Below, in pieces: positions 1 through 9,579 of a DNA stretch of 64,000 nucleotides (within the stretch, counting starts at the first letter, position 1; each line of letters starts with the position of its first letter). The notes below the pieces were generated by a model. The model did no database searches. It was not told the origin of the DNA and saw nothing but the letters and a program-made list of their open reading frames with translations. The translations under genes and the position numbers were made by a program. The stretch lies in contig NZ_WMIE01000007.1 of NCBI RefSeq assembly GCF_009711225.1, positions 1 to 64,000 on the forward strand, in the 5' to 3' direction. Origin of the DNA: Paracoccus aestuariivivens. GTDB lineage: Bacteria; Pseudomonadota; Alphaproteobacteria; Rhodobacterales; Rhodobacteraceae.

Positions 1-132
1 GCACAGCGCATGGCCCCGGCGTGACGCCGGCGGACATCGTCGATCTTCGAAGCCGGTTCGGGTTGCGGGGCCGGTAACCTGAACGAGGAATGTGCCATGT
101 CGCGCCACCGGTCCGAGCGACCATGGAGAACT
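1..132. other. Left-edge stretch before transposase relic, no gene seen
   Basis: No convincing reading frame is seen here. It lies directly before the decayed IS256-type transposase start at 133 and may include the left end of that element. No terminal inverted repeat could be recognised, because the window begins at base 1 and the right end is also degraded. Confidence 0.3.
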
Positions 133-1254
133 ATGACCGATGAAAGGATGGCGCTGCTTGATCTCGTTGAAATGCAGGCTGATGGCAATCTGCTGCGCGA
201 GATGCTGACCTTTGCGGCCGAACGGACCGCGGAATGCGAACGTCAGGAAGCCGATCAGGTGGATCGATCTTAATGAGAATGGGCACCGGCGCGGTCGAGA
301 GCGCGCGGTCGGCCCTGCGCAAGGTCCAGCGTCACGGCTGTCGCGAGCGCGACCGGGCTGCCCGCGCCGGTTAGATCGCGCTGGAGATCCCGAAGCTGCG
401 CAAGGACAGCTACCTGCCCGTTCTGCCCTTCGATCGATCTCCCGATCGATGGACGCCTGCGGCACCGGGTTCTCACTTCTCGACGCCGTCGCAGGGCCAG
501 GAAAGCCCTCGTGGCGTTGATCCTGGATACCCATGTGTCAGGCATTCCCGCGCGCTTGGTCAACGATCCTATCAAGGCCATGGGCGCGGGAGGCATGTCC
601 AGAAGCCAAGTCAATCTACTCTGCCCCGTGGTCGAGGCGCAGGTGAACACTTTTCCGAACCGCCCGCTGAAGGGCGCGTGGCCCGGCGCCACCTTTCTGA
701 AGGTGCGTGCGGGAGGACGCATCGTCGGCCGTGCGGCCAAAGTGGCGGTGGCGGTCAATGCGGATGGGCCCCTCGGAAGCCGGAACGTTCTGTACCGGGT
801 TCCCGCGCCTCCTGGCTGATCGGGGGTTGCGCGGCGCGAAACTGGTGATCGCCGATGATCACAAGGGCCTACGGGCCGCCGCCAGACGGATCTGCAATGC
901 CAGCCATCAGCGGTGCCGCGTTACGCAAGAAGATCGCAAAGCTCGGCACCTTCATGGACAATTCCCGCGACGATGTCCTCGCCGACAACGGCGACGCCCG
1001 TTCTTGCCTCGAACAGTCTACTGAATAGTTTGCTGCTTCCAGCGGACTGACGCGAGCCACCGCGCGAGCATTGGACCCGGCTTGCATCGACAAACCCAGT
1101 CGAACGGGCGAAACGGGAGATCAAGCGGCTGGCAGATGTCATCATTCGCCGCGCCGGCGCGCCGATGCTGAAGTTTAATGACGAATGGGCTGTCGCGCGG
1201 CACTACATGTCGCTTGAAACCATCGCCCGCGTCACCGACAATCGAAACCTCAGG
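133..1254 (+). pseudogene. Decayed IS256-family (mutator type) transposase relic
   Basis: Pieces of one IS256-type transposase appear in order but in different frames. The N-terminus starts at ATG 133 (MTDERMALLDL) and stops at 271-273. A LEIPKLRKDSYLP-like piece follows near 380. The block at about 511-770 has the family pattern (VNDPIKAMGAGGMSRSQVN, then NRPLKGAWP, then KVRAGGRIV, AVAVNADG). A piece near 825-930 reads LRGAKLVIADDHKGL then QRCRV. A KLGTFMDNSRDDVLA-like piece sits near 935. The C-terminus at about 1105-1254 carries REIKRLADVI and NDEWAVARHYMSLE. Several frameshifts and at least one deletion (between QRCRV and KLGTFMD) make it non-functional. No intact terminal repeats or target duplication were found. 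Confidence 0.85.
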
Positions 1255-1587
1255 CTGCCCGCTTTGGCCGCCGGAGCGGGCTTAGGCTTGGCCGAAGGTC
1301 GGCGCTCGTACATTAGGCTCAGGGACACAGTCCAGGAAACTGTCATCGCGTCCCACCCGGCAGTCAGTGACTCGAAAGTCCTTAACGCCCCAACCATCTG
1401 CCGATTGGATGGAGGGGCTGCGACGTCTGCTAACCTCTTGCCGCACAATTACTTGGCATGGTCCGGAAATTGCAAATTGTCCAAACACAACGAACCCGAC
1501 TGCGGCCGACCGCAACTTTGCTCATTGTTGGTAAATGGAACCACCGGCTCAGACAGAACAGGCAAAACAATACCTTATGTGGATGAG
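1255..1587. other. Non-coding gap between transposase relic and tRNA-Tyr
   Basis: About 330 bases without a believable gene. The open frame continuing from the transposase C-terminus looks unselected. No attachment-site duplicate of the tRNA 3' end was recognised by eye. It is probably eroded mobile-element flank. Confidence 0.4.
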
Positions 1588-1671
1588 TGGTGGGCGACCC
1601 TGGAATCGAACCAGGCATGGGTCTCCCCGGCGGAGTTACAGTCCGCTGCCGCACCTTGCAGCACGTCGCCC
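1588..1671 (-). tRNA. tRNA-Tyr (GTA)
   Basis: Reading the minus strand, a 7-bp acceptor stem (GGGCGAC with GTCGCCC) is followed by a D arm, then an anticodon stem GCGGA/TCCGC with loop CTGTAAC. The anticodon GTA lies at 1637-1639. A long class II variable arm containing GGG-AGA-CCC follows, then a perfect T arm CCTGG/CCAGG with TTCGATT. Discriminator A and an encoded CCA end at 1588. The long variable arm plus GTA identifies tRNA-Tyr. A good promoter lies 27 bases upstream. It is transcribed divergently from rlmB. Confidence 0.95.
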
Positions 1672-1697
1672 GCCGGATCACTCTCGGCGTGGGGCGG

Positions 1698-1726
1698 TGA
1701 TTACCCATAGCTGGCGGGAGCGTCAA
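1698..1726 (-). promoter_or_regulatory. Sigma70-type promoter of tRNA-Tyr
   Basis: On the minus strand, -35 TTGACG (1721-1726) and -10 TAATCA (1698-1703) are separated by exactly 17 bases. The expected start lies about 20 bases before the tRNA 5' end at 1671, a typical spacing for a stable RNA gene. Confidence 0.65.
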
Positions 1727-1836
1727 GCGCTGAAACAACGAAAAAACGCGACTTCTGCAAAAAGTCCTGCGACCCTGGGAAAGGTTGCATTTTTCATCGA
1801 TTTCTGCGCAACCAAATCCGAAATTGAGGAAGCGTC

Positions 1837-2634
1837 ATGGCCGAGAAACCGCATAAATCCAAGAAGCCCACATGGGTCATCGACAAGGAACGTGCCAAGC
1901 GCGCCGCCGCAGCCGAGACTGTCTGGCTGTTCGGCCTTCATGCGGTCCGCGATGCATTGGCAAACCCTGCCCGCGAAAAGCTGCGGCTGGTCGTCACGCA
2001 AAATGCGCTGGACCGGCTTGGCGCCCCCCCCGAAGGCATCGAGCCCGAAATCACCGATGCACGGACCTTCGACCGCGCCGTGCCGCTGCAACCCGACAGC
2101 GTCCACCAAGGGGCCGCGCTCGAGGTCAAGCCGCTGAAATGGGGCAGCCTGATCGATGTGGCGCTTTCCGGCGCGGGGAAACCCCTGATCGTCGCATTGG
2201 ATCGCGTCACCGACCCCCACAATGTCGGCGCGATTCTGCGCTCGGCCGAAGTGTTCGGTGCGCGGGCCGTCATTGCCCCGTCACGCCACAGCGCCCCCGA
2301 AACCGGTGCATTGGCCAAAACCGCCTCGGGGGCGCTTGAGCGTCAACCCTATCTGCGCGTGGGTAACCTTGCCGACACGCTGATCGAACTGAAGGAAATG
2401 GGCTATATCGTCCTTGGCCTTGACGGCACTGGCGATGAAGCCTTGCCAGACGCGCTTGGCGCCCTGCCCGGTCGTGCAATCTGCATCGTTCTGGGCGCCG
2501 AGGGCCCGGGCCTACGCGAACGTACGCGCGAGACATGCGACAAAATACTGAAAATCCCCTTCGCTGCGGATTTCGGCTCGTTAAACGTGTCCAATGCCGC
2601 AGCGATTGCGCTTTACGCCGCATCACGGATCTGA
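1837..2634 (+). CDS. rlmB: 23S rRNA 2'-O-methyltransferase, TrmH/SpoU family (RlmB-like)
   Basis: A 265-residue SPOUT-class methyltransferase. The basic N-terminus leads into a substrate-binding domain (about 28-105), followed by the knotted SPOUT domain. All three SpoU motifs are visible: DPHNVGAILRSAE at 127-139, IVLGAEGPGLR at 217-227 and SLNVSNAAAIAL at 248-259. The family 2'-O-methylates a ribose in rRNA or tRNA using AdoMet; length and domain layout best fit RlmB, which modifies guanosine 2251 of 23S rRNA. A GAGGAAG ribosome site precedes the ATG. It stands alone and ends at a strong terminator. A TrmH-like tRNA substrate cannot be excluded. Confidence 0.9.
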   Translation: MAEKPHKSKKPTWVIDKERAKRAAAAETVWLFGLHAVRDALANPAREKLRLVVTQNALDRLGAPPEGIEPEITDARTFDRAVPLQPDSVHQGAALEVKPLKWGSLIDVALSGAGKPLIVALDRVTDPHNVGAILRSAEVFGARAVIAPSRHSAPETGALAKTASGALERQPYLRVGNLADTLIELKEMGYIVLGLDGTGDEALPDALGALPGRAICIVLGAEGPGLRERTRETCDKILKIPFAADFGSLNVSNAAAIALYAASRI

Positions 2635-2661
2635 GTGCAGCCTTCACAACGCGGATAGCCT

Positions 2662-2695
2662 AGCCCCCCGATGGTTGAGAATCGCGGGGCTTTTT
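2662..2695 (+). terminator. Rho-independent terminator after rlmB
   Basis: An inverted repeat (AGCCCC..GAT / ATCGCGGGGCT) is followed directly by TTTTT, 28 bases after the rlmB stop codon. Confidence 0.8.
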
Positions 2696-2740
2696 GCCAA
2701 ATGAAGGGGTAACCGCACCGCACCCCCAAATTTGGCATCC

Positions 2741-3154
2741 ATGTTCCGTCGCGCCCTCATTGTCCTGTCGATAGCCGTCGGGCCCCAGCTCGCATCGGCA
2801 CAGGACTGGGCGCTGAACGGAATCGATCCGGTCGCCTACGGTCAAGAAGGCGCGGCCATTCCGGGCCGGAGCGATATCGTGACGATGTGGCGTGGCAAGA
2901 CTTGGCACTTTGTTTCCGAAAACAATCGCGACAGATTCGAAGCCAACCCCCGGGCGTTTGCGCCGGGTCTTGGCGGGTTATGCGTCGTCGCACTGTCGGA
3001 AGGCCGCTCCGAGCCCGGCAATCCCCGCTACTTCGCGATCATCGGCCAGCGCACCTACCTGCTTCGGACCGAGGCCGCACGCGAACGTTTGCTGGCTGAT
3101 CCGCAGCGGATCCTGATGAGGGCAAAAGCCACATGGTTGCGTCTCCACCCCTAG
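2741..3154 (+). CDS. Exported YHS-domain protein
   Basis: A protein of about 137 residues with a clear Sec signal peptide (MFRRALIVLSIAVG..ASA) and one YHS domain. The domain pattern is visible: NGIDPVAYG, a G-rich strand with WRGKTWHF, SENNRDRFEANPRAFAP and GGLCVVAL. YHS domains bind metals in some proteins, but the role of this stand-alone periplasmic type is not established. ATG 2741 was chosen over an in-frame TTG at 2732 because it places the basic signal-peptide n-region first. It lies 46 bases after the rlmB terminator. Confidence 0.8.
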   Translation: MFRRALIVLSIAVGPQLASAQDWALNGIDPVAYGQEGAAIPGRSDIVTMWRGKTWHFVSENNRDRFEANPRAFAPGLGGLCVVALSEGRSEPGNPRYFAIIGQRTYLLRTEAARERLLADPQRILMRAKATWLRLHP

Positions 3155-3179
3155 ATTCTCACTTTTTCGAGAGAGGAGT

Positions 3180-3299
3180 GGAACTTTAGCGCCACAGTTG
3201 TCATTTATTTAGTGGACATAGGCACGGAACGCTTATGTCAGATCACTGTCCCTCGTTCCGCGACTTGCGCCCGGCCACACTCTGGACCGGGCGCTTTTT
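3180..3299 (+). ncRNA. Candidate small RNA with intrinsic terminator
   Basis: The 182-base gap after the YHS gene holds two stacked hairpins. The first is a GGAACG..CGTTCC stem (about 3225-3260). The second is a perfect 8-bp GCGCCCGG/CCGGGCGC stem followed by TTTTTAT. The terminator is over 110 bases past the YHS stop and 38 bases before the next gene, so it could end an independent short transcript. A weak TTGTCA box lies at 3198-3203, but no good -10 is at normal spacing. It could simply be a long 3' UTR. Confidence 0.35.
3267..3299 (+). terminator. Rho-independent terminator before the CoA-binding gene
   Basis: A perfect 8-bp stem GCGCCCGG / CCGGGCGC with a 12-base loop is followed by TTTTT. 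Confidence 0.85.
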
Positions 3300-3336
3300 A
3301 TGTGCGACCTTAGGTTGAGATCTGGGGGAGGATCAG

Positions 3337-3789
3337 ATGGAATTTGCCATACTGCGCGACGTCGGCAGTTCGCCGATGGACGCCGATATTGCGCGAATCG
3401 CCCGCGAGACTCGTTGCATCGCAATGGTCGGCCTTTCGCCAAACGAGCATCGTCCCGCCTGGGGCGTGGCACGCTTTCTGAAGTCCCAGGGTTACCGCGT
3501 CATCCCGATCAATCCCGGCCATGCCGGAAACCATATTCTGGATGAGCTGGTCTATCCCGACCTTGCTTCGGTTCCCGTCGATATTCCGGTGGATATGGTT
3601 GATATCTTTCGCAAACCCGAAGCTGTTCCGACGATTGTCAATGACGCGATAGCCCATCTTCCGCGGCTGCGGACGGTCTGGTTGCAGCTTGGCGTCCGGC
3701 ACGCGCAAACAGCCATCTGGTCGCGCAGGCAGGGGCTGACGGTGATCGAGGACCGCTGCCCGAAAATCGAATTCCCGCGCTTCCTGTAA
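3337..3789 (+). CDS. CoA-binding (Rossmann) domain protein, YccU-like
   Basis: A 150-residue single-domain protein of the succinyl-CoA-synthetase-alpha-like CoA-binding fold. The N-terminal strand and loop IAMVGLSPNEHRPAWGVARF is followed by YRVIPINPG, the pattern seen in YccU-type proteins. The centre reads DMVDIFRKPEAVP and the end WLQLGVRH..EDRCPKIEF. These proteins bind CoA, but their cellular role is poorly defined. The start has an excellent GGGGGAGG site 6 bases upstream. It is convergent with prs. Confidence 0.85.
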   Translation: MEFAILRDVGSSPMDADIARIARETRCIAMVGLSPNEHRPAWGVARFLKSQGYRVIPINPGHAGNHILDELVYPDLASVPVDIPVDMVDIFRKPEAVPTIVNDAIAHLPRLRTVWLQLGVRHAQTAIWSRRQGLTVIEDRCPKIEFPRFL

Positions 3790-3796
3790 ACGGAAA

Positions 3797-3826
3797 GGGC
3801 CCCGGACGCGGCAGCATCCGGGGCCC
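3797..3826 (-). terminator. Terminator hairpin between CoA-binding gene and prs
   Basis: A perfect 10-bp inverted repeat GGGCCCCGGA / TCCGGGGCCC lies between two convergent genes. On the minus strand it is followed by TTTCCGTTT, on the plus strand by CTCGCGG, so it mainly ends prs transcription and may also stop the plus-strand gene. Confidence 0.7.
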
Positions 3827-3865
3827 CTCGCGGCGTGGATGGGCCACGCCGCATTCGATATCCGC

Positions 3866-4885
3866 TCAGACGTTGGTGTACAGACCTTCGTAGATCGGGC
3901 CCAGTGAATCGACTTCGAACAGCGAACTGACCGAGGTGCCGTTCCAGATGTTCAGGATGGCTTGAGCAAACATCGGCGCGGTCGGCACGATGCGAATGTT
4001 GCTTGCGGCTTTCACCTGATCGGTGGCTTCGATCGAATCGGTGATGACCAGCGATTTCATCACCGACTTCTGCACGCGATCAACGGCGGGACCGGACAGC
4101 ACACCATGGGTGATATAGGCGTGGACTTCCACAGCGCCGTGCTCGGTCAGGACCTGAGCGGCTTTGCACAGCGTGCCAGCGGTATCACAGATGTCGTCGA
4201 CAATGATACAGGTCTTGCCGGTCACGTCACCGATCACGGTCATCTCTGCGATCTCGCCGGGTTTTTCGCGACGCTTGTCGACGATGGCCAGCGGCGCACC
4301 GATACGCTGCGCCAGATCGCGCGCACGGGCCACCCCGCCGACGTCGGGGGAAATGATCATCAGGTCCGACAGGCGGTCCTTGAAATGGTGCATGATGTCC
4401 AAGGCAAAGACAGGTGCGGCATAAAGGTTATCCACCGGTATGTCGAAGAAGCCCTGGATCTGCGCGGCGTGCAGATCCAGCGTCAGCACGCGGTCCACGC
4501 CTGCTTCGGTCAGCAGGTTGGCGACCAGCTTGGCGCTGATCGGCGTGCGGGCCTTGGAACGGCGGTCCTGACGGGCATAGCCGAAGTAGGGGATCACTGC
4601 TGTGATGCGCTGCGCCGACGAGCGCTTCAGCGCGTCGGTCATGATCAGCAGTTCCATCAGGTTGTCGTTAGCCGGATTCGAGGTCGACTGGACGATGAAC
4701 ATGTCCTCGCCGCGCACGTTCTCGTAGACCTCGACAAAGATCTCCTGATCGTTGAAGCGCTCGACACGGGCTTCGATCGGGGCGACATTCATGCCACGAT
4801 GCATGGACATGCGGCGGGCAATCGCGTTGGCCAAGGGCCGGTTGGCGTTGCCTGCAATCAGCTTGGGTTCGGTCATCGCCGGCAT
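3866..4885 (-). CDS. prs: Ribose-phosphate pyrophosphokinase
   Basis: Makes phosphoribosyl pyrophosphate from ribose 5-phosphate and ATP, the precursor for purines, pyrimidines, histidine, tryptophan and NAD. The 339-residue length fits class I PRPP synthetases. Visible motifs are the N-terminal [11 protein letters not shown], the DLHA metal/ATP motif at 137-140, the KRREKPG flexible loop near 204 and the PRPP-binding loop [10 protein letters not shown] at 229-238. The start may be the second Met (MTEPK), three codons downstream. Monocistronic, with its own terminator. Confidence 0.97.
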   Translation of the reverse strand: MPAMTEPKLIAGNANRPLANAIARRMSMHRGMNVAPIEARVERFNDQEIFVEVYENVRGEDMFIVQSTSNPANDNLMELLIMTDALKRSSAQRITAVIPYFGYARQDRRSKARTPISAKLVANLLTEAGVDRVLTLDLHAAQIQGFFDIPVDNLYAAPVFALDIMHHFKDRLSDLMIISPDVGGVARARDLAQRIGAPLAIVDKRREKPGEIAEMTVIGDVTGKTCIIVDDICDTAGTLCKAAQVLTEHGAVEVHAYITHGVLSGPAVDRVQKSVMKSLVITDSIEATDQVKAASNIRIVPTAPMFAQAILNIWNGTSVSSLFEVDSLGPIYEGLYTNV

Positions 4886-4980
4886 GGCTTGCTCCGTCTA
4901 TCTTGAATGGCTGGATTCGCGTGATTGCACACCGCTTATCACCGGGCTAGCGTGCCCGCAAACCCCGGAGGCCCCTCTTA

Positions 4981-5579
4981 TGGCGCATATCGACTATTAC
5001 TTTGGGACACCGAGTCCCTGGACCTATCTCGCAGGCACCCGGCTTGAGGAAATCGCGGCCAGACACGGCACTGGTATCACTTACAAGCCTCTCGACCTGC
5101 TCCAGCTCTTCGACCGGACCGGCGGGATCCGTCCGGCCAATCGGCATCCCTCGCGTATGGAGTACCGCGCGCAGGAATTGCGCCGCTGGTCCGAATATCT
5201 GGGCATGTCGCTGAACCTGAAACCCGCTTTCTGGCCCGTCAATCCGGCTCCCTCGTCATACGCGATCATCGCAGCCCAGAAGGCTGGTGGCGGCGACCTA
5301 CCCGCGCTGATCAGCAGCTTTGTCCGTGCGGTCTGGGCCGAGGATCTGAACATTGCCGATGACGACGTGATCCGCGCCAAGCTGAGTGCCGCCGGATTTG
5401 ATCCGAGTCTTGCCGATAGCGGGTTGTTCGTTGGCGCACAGGCTTACGAGCGCAATCTGGAAGAAGCCGTCGAGGCAGGAGCCTTCGGTGCCCCCTTCTA
5501 CATCGTGCGCGAAAGCGGTGAACGGTTCTGGGGTCAGGATCGGCTGGACTTTCTGGATCGGCACCTGTCCACACTATGA
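4981..5579 (+). CDS. 2-hydroxychromene-2-carboxylate isomerase family protein (DsbA fold)
   Basis: A 199-residue kappa-class GST/DsbA-fold protein. The family hallmark DYYFGTPSPWTYL is at 5-17. A Ser (S12) occupies the place of the active-site Cys of DsbA, as in glutathione-dependent HCCA isomerases. The C-terminus carries GAFGAPFYIV and FWGQDRLDFL, typical of the family. The naphthalene-pathway isomerase activity is known for NahD; here no aromatic degradation genes are nearby, so the substrate is unknown. The start at 4981 follows GGAGGC. Its stop overlaps the next start (ATGA). Confidence 0.85.
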
Positions 5580-6343
5580 GCCCGATGCATATTCGAAACT
5601 GGTCCGGAAACTCTGATCGTCCGGCGTTGGCCCTGCATTGCATGATGGGGAATGCCAGTTATTGGGCCCCCATCGCGACGCAACTTGCCGATCTGGTCGA
5701 AATCACCGCACCCGATCTGCCGGGCCACGGGCAGAGTCCCGATTGGCCGGGCGATCCCGATTACCACACCCATACCACCCGAGAAACCGCGCCGCTGATC
5801 CAGCGCCCGCTTGATCTGATCGGGCATAGTATCGGAGCAACCGTCGCCCTGCGCATCGCGGTCGCTGCTCCCGAGGCCGTGCGCAGCCTGACGCTGATCG
5901 AACCGGTGCTGTTCGCAGCCGCCCCAGATCCAACGGCTGTGGATCAACTCGAAGCCATCCGCCAGCTTTCGGTTGATGGCAAAGACGAAGAAGCCGCGCG
6001 GCAATTCCTGTCGATCTGGGGAGAGGTCGATCTGGACAACCAGTCCCCGACCAGCCGCTCACGGCTGATTCGCCAGATCCGCATGGTGGTATCGGGCAAT
6101 GATACCCTTGTGCACGACAGTGCAAAGATCCTGCGCGACGGCGGATTGGAGGCCATCGACGCTCCGGTGATGTTGGTCATGGGCGAAGAATCTCCGCCTG
6201 TGATCGCGGCGATTGCCGAAGCCTTGGCCGCGCGGATGCAGGATGTCGCACGCGCAAGCGTACCGGGCGCTGGCCACATGCTGCCAATCACGCATCCGAA
6301 TCAGGTAGCCGGCCTGATCCGGATGAATCTTGAGCAAAGCTAA
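5576..6343 (+). CDS. Alpha/beta-fold hydrolase
   Basis: A 255-residue alpha/beta hydrolase. The oxyanion region HCMMGNASYW (21-30) is followed by LPGHGQS, the nucleophile elbow GHSIGA with Ser85, an acidic residue region VMLVMGEES, and the catalytic His in GAGHMLPI near the C-terminus. The substrate cannot be told from sequence. Translationally coupled to the upstream isomerase by a 4-base ATGA overlap, so the two probably act on related small molecules. Confidence 0.85.
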   Translation: MSPMHIRNWSGNSDRPALALHCMMGNASYWAPIATQLADLVEITAPDLPGHGQSPDWPGDPDYHTHTTRETAPLIQRPLDLIGHSIGATVALRIAVAAPEAVRSLTLIEPVLFAAAPDPTAVDQLEAIRQLSVDGKDEEAARQFLSIWGEVDLDNQSPTSRSRLIRQIRMVVSGNDTLVHDSAKILRDGGLEAIDAPVMLVMGEESPPVIAAIAEALAARMQDVARASVPGAGHMLPITHPNQVAGLIRMNLEQS

Positions 6344-6346
6344 GGC

Positions 6347-6697
6347 TTAATCGTCGTCGAAATCATCGTGGTGGCGCAATGGTCCGATGGCCAGCCAATT
6401 AACGCGGACCCGCGCCACCCGAGTATCTCCCCAAGTCCGGAATTCGACACGGAATCCTTCGGTCGTGATCTGCGTCGCCTTGATATCGACGCGCTGGTTG
6501 GCGTTGACACCGATATCCCACATCGCCAGTCCCACCTGAACGGTCGGTGCTTCGGCAAAGGGCTGGTCGAAATGAATTTCTTTGATCTCAAGCCGCGGGC
6601 CTTCCCCCGTCCACATCGGACCGGAATCCTCGAAGGCCGAAAACATATCAGCGGTGCCGTTAGTGACACCAACAGCATAATTGTCGAAACGTCTCAA
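6347..6697 (-). CDS. H-type lectin domain protein
   Basis: A 116-residue protein. Its core (MWTGEGPRLEIKEIHF, then APTVQVGLAMWDI, then RVDIKATQITTEGFRV, ending RVNWLAIGP) follows the H-type lectin pattern of a six-stranded beta sandwich known from Helix and Discoidin agglutinins. No signal peptide is seen. The open frame runs back into atpC, but the best start is TTG at 6697 (MRRFDNYAVG) with GGAG 9 bases before it. It lies just beyond the ATP synthase terminator and ends with HHDDFDDD. Sugar binding is inferred from family only. Confidence 0.75.
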   Translation of the reverse strand: MRRFDNYAVGVTNGTADMFSAFEDSGPMWTGEGPRLEIKEIHFDQPFAEAPTVQVGLAMWDIGVNANQRVDIKATQITTEGFRVEFRTWGDTRVARVRVNWLAIGPLRHHDDFDDD

Positions 6698-6744
6698 ACT
6701 TTCATGCTCCTCACGCCGCGATCGGCGTCCTCCGTGAAACAATA

Positions 6745-6766
6745 AAGCCCCGGAATCCCGGGGCTT
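6745..6766 (-). terminator. Terminator of the atp operon
   Basis: AAGCCCCGGG / CCGGGGCTT hairpin followed on the minus strand by TATTG, 29 bases after the atpC stop and before the lectin gene. The T run is short, so some read-through into the lectin gene is possible. Confidence 0.7.
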
Positions 6767-6794
6767 CAATTGGACTTCCAGACAGGTTTTTGCC

Positions 6795-7241
6795 TTAGTG
6801 CGGGAAGTTCGACTGGTTCGGGTCCAGACCGATATGGGTGCCAAGGGCCTCCATGTCGGCCAGCAACTTGACGGCTGCCGCGACGACCTCTTCACCCACC
6901 GAGCCACGCTCTTGGGCAACCTTCACCTGACGCTGGGCCTGAGCCATCATGTCATTGAAAATCGCCTGCGTCATCTCTGCGCGCGGATGGCCACGCTCGG
7001 CCAGCAGGGTGACGGATTCCCCGTTGATCTCGGCGAAGCCGCCGGTCACCGCGAATTCCGTTTCCGACCCGTCAGCCTTGACCACGGTCACCAGACCGGG
7101 GCGCAGGTTGACGATGGCCGGCGCATGGCCGGGCATCGCCGTCAGATCGCCCTCGGCGCCGGGCAGGCGCACCTCGCGCACCGGGACGGAAACAAGGTTC
7201 CGTTCCGGCGAGACGAGGTCGAACTGCATCGTGTCGGCCAT
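6795..7241 (-). CDS. atpC: ATP synthase F1 epsilon subunit
   Basis: The 148-residue epsilon subunit is the central-stalk subunit that couples gamma to the c-ring and can inhibit ATP hydrolysis. The N-terminal beta sandwich carries FDLVSPERNL, LPGAEGDLTAMPGHAP and LRPGLVTV. The C-terminal helical part is alanine-rich. Last gene of atpHAGDC, 9 bases after atpD. Confidence 0.97.
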   Translation of the reverse strand: MADTMQFDLVSPERNLVSVPVREVRLPGAEGDLTAMPGHAPAIVNLRPGLVTVVKADGSETEFAVTGGFAEINGESVTLLAERGHPRAEMTQAIFNDMMAQAQRQVKVAQERGSVGEEVVAAAVKLLADMEALGTHIGLDPNQSNFPH

Positions 7242-7250
7242 GTTGCCCCC

Positions 7251-8684
<1,434 letters not shown>

Positions 8685-8691
8685 CTAGGTG

Positions 8692-9567
8692 TCAGAGCGC
8701 CTCGGCGCCCGAGATGATTTCAATCAGTTCCTTGGTGATCGCAGCCTGACGCGAGCGGTTATACTCAGTGGTCAGGCGGTCGATCATGTCGCCGGCATTG
8801 CGCGTGGCGTTATCCATGGCGCTCATCCGTGCGCCCTGCTCGGAGGCCGCATTTTCCAGCAGCGCTGCGAAAACCTGCGTCGCCACCGAACGGGGCAGCA
8901 GGTCGTTCAGGATCGCGTTCTCATCCGGTTCGTAATCGTAAAGCGACGAGGCACCGGCCTCGGTCGGCTCATCGATCACGGCGGGGATGATCTGCCGGGC
9001 GGTCGGAATCTGGCTGATGACGGATTCGAACCGGTTGTAGAACAGCGTGGCCACGTCGAAGCTGCCTGCCTCGAAACGCTCGAGGATCTCATCCGCGATG
9101 CCGCGCGCATTGTCGTAACCGATGCGCTTGACCTCGCTGAGATCGACGTGATGCACGAACAGATCGCCGAAATCGCGTTTCAGCTGTTCGCGGCCCTTCT
9201 TGCCCACGGTCAGGATGGTCACCTCTTTGCCCTGCGAGCGCAGCTCGGCCAGGCGCAGACGCGCAAGCTTGACGATGGACGAGTTGAACCCGCCCGCAAG
9301 CCCGCGCTCCGAGGTCAGCACCACCAGCAGGTGTCGGCGATCTTCGCCGGTTCCCGCCAGCAGGCGCGGCGCCATGTCCGAGCCGGCTGCCGAAGCAGTC
9401 AACCCGGCCATGACAGCGGCCATCCGGTCAGCATAGGGACGCGCGGCTTCCGCCGCTTCCTGCGCACGGCGCAGTTTAGCGGCGGCGACCATTTGCATCG
9501 CCTTGGTGATCTTGCGCGTGTTTTTAACGCTGCCGATCCGGTTCTTTAGGTCCTTGAGGCTGGGCAT
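8692..9567 (-). CDS. atpG: ATP synthase F1 gamma subunit
   Basis: The 291-residue rotor shaft. The N-terminal helix signature [35 protein letters not shown] and the C-terminal [15 protein letters not shown] and [20 protein letters not shown] form the conserved coiled coil that turns inside the alpha3-beta3 ring. Usual length. It is the third gene of the operon, 12 bases after atpA. Confidence 0.98.
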   Translation of the reverse strand: MPSLKDLKNRIGSVKNTRKITKAMQMVAAAKLRRAQEAAEAARPYADRMAAVMAGLTASAAGSDMAPRLLAGTGEDRRHLLVVLTSERGLAGGFNSSIVKLARLRLAELRSQGKEVTILTVGKKGREQLKRDFGDLFVHHVDLSEVKRIGYDNARGIADEILERFEAGSFDVATLFYNRFESVISQIPTARQIIPAVIDEPTEAGASSLYDYEPDENAILNDLLPRSVATQVFAALLENAASEQGARMSAMDNATRNAGDMIDRLTTEYNRSRQAAITKELIEIISGAEAL

Positions 9568-9579
9568 CTATCCCTCCCC

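Noticed and set aside
1255-1710. Plus-strand frame continuing past the transposase C-terminus through the tRNA
   Set aside because: It crosses a clear tRNA-Tyr gene on the other strand, so the extension is not coding.
6698-6919. N-terminal 74-codon extension of the H-type lectin frame
   Set aside because: It reads through the atp terminator and out-of-frame atpC. The TTG at 6697 with a good ribosome site is the likely start.
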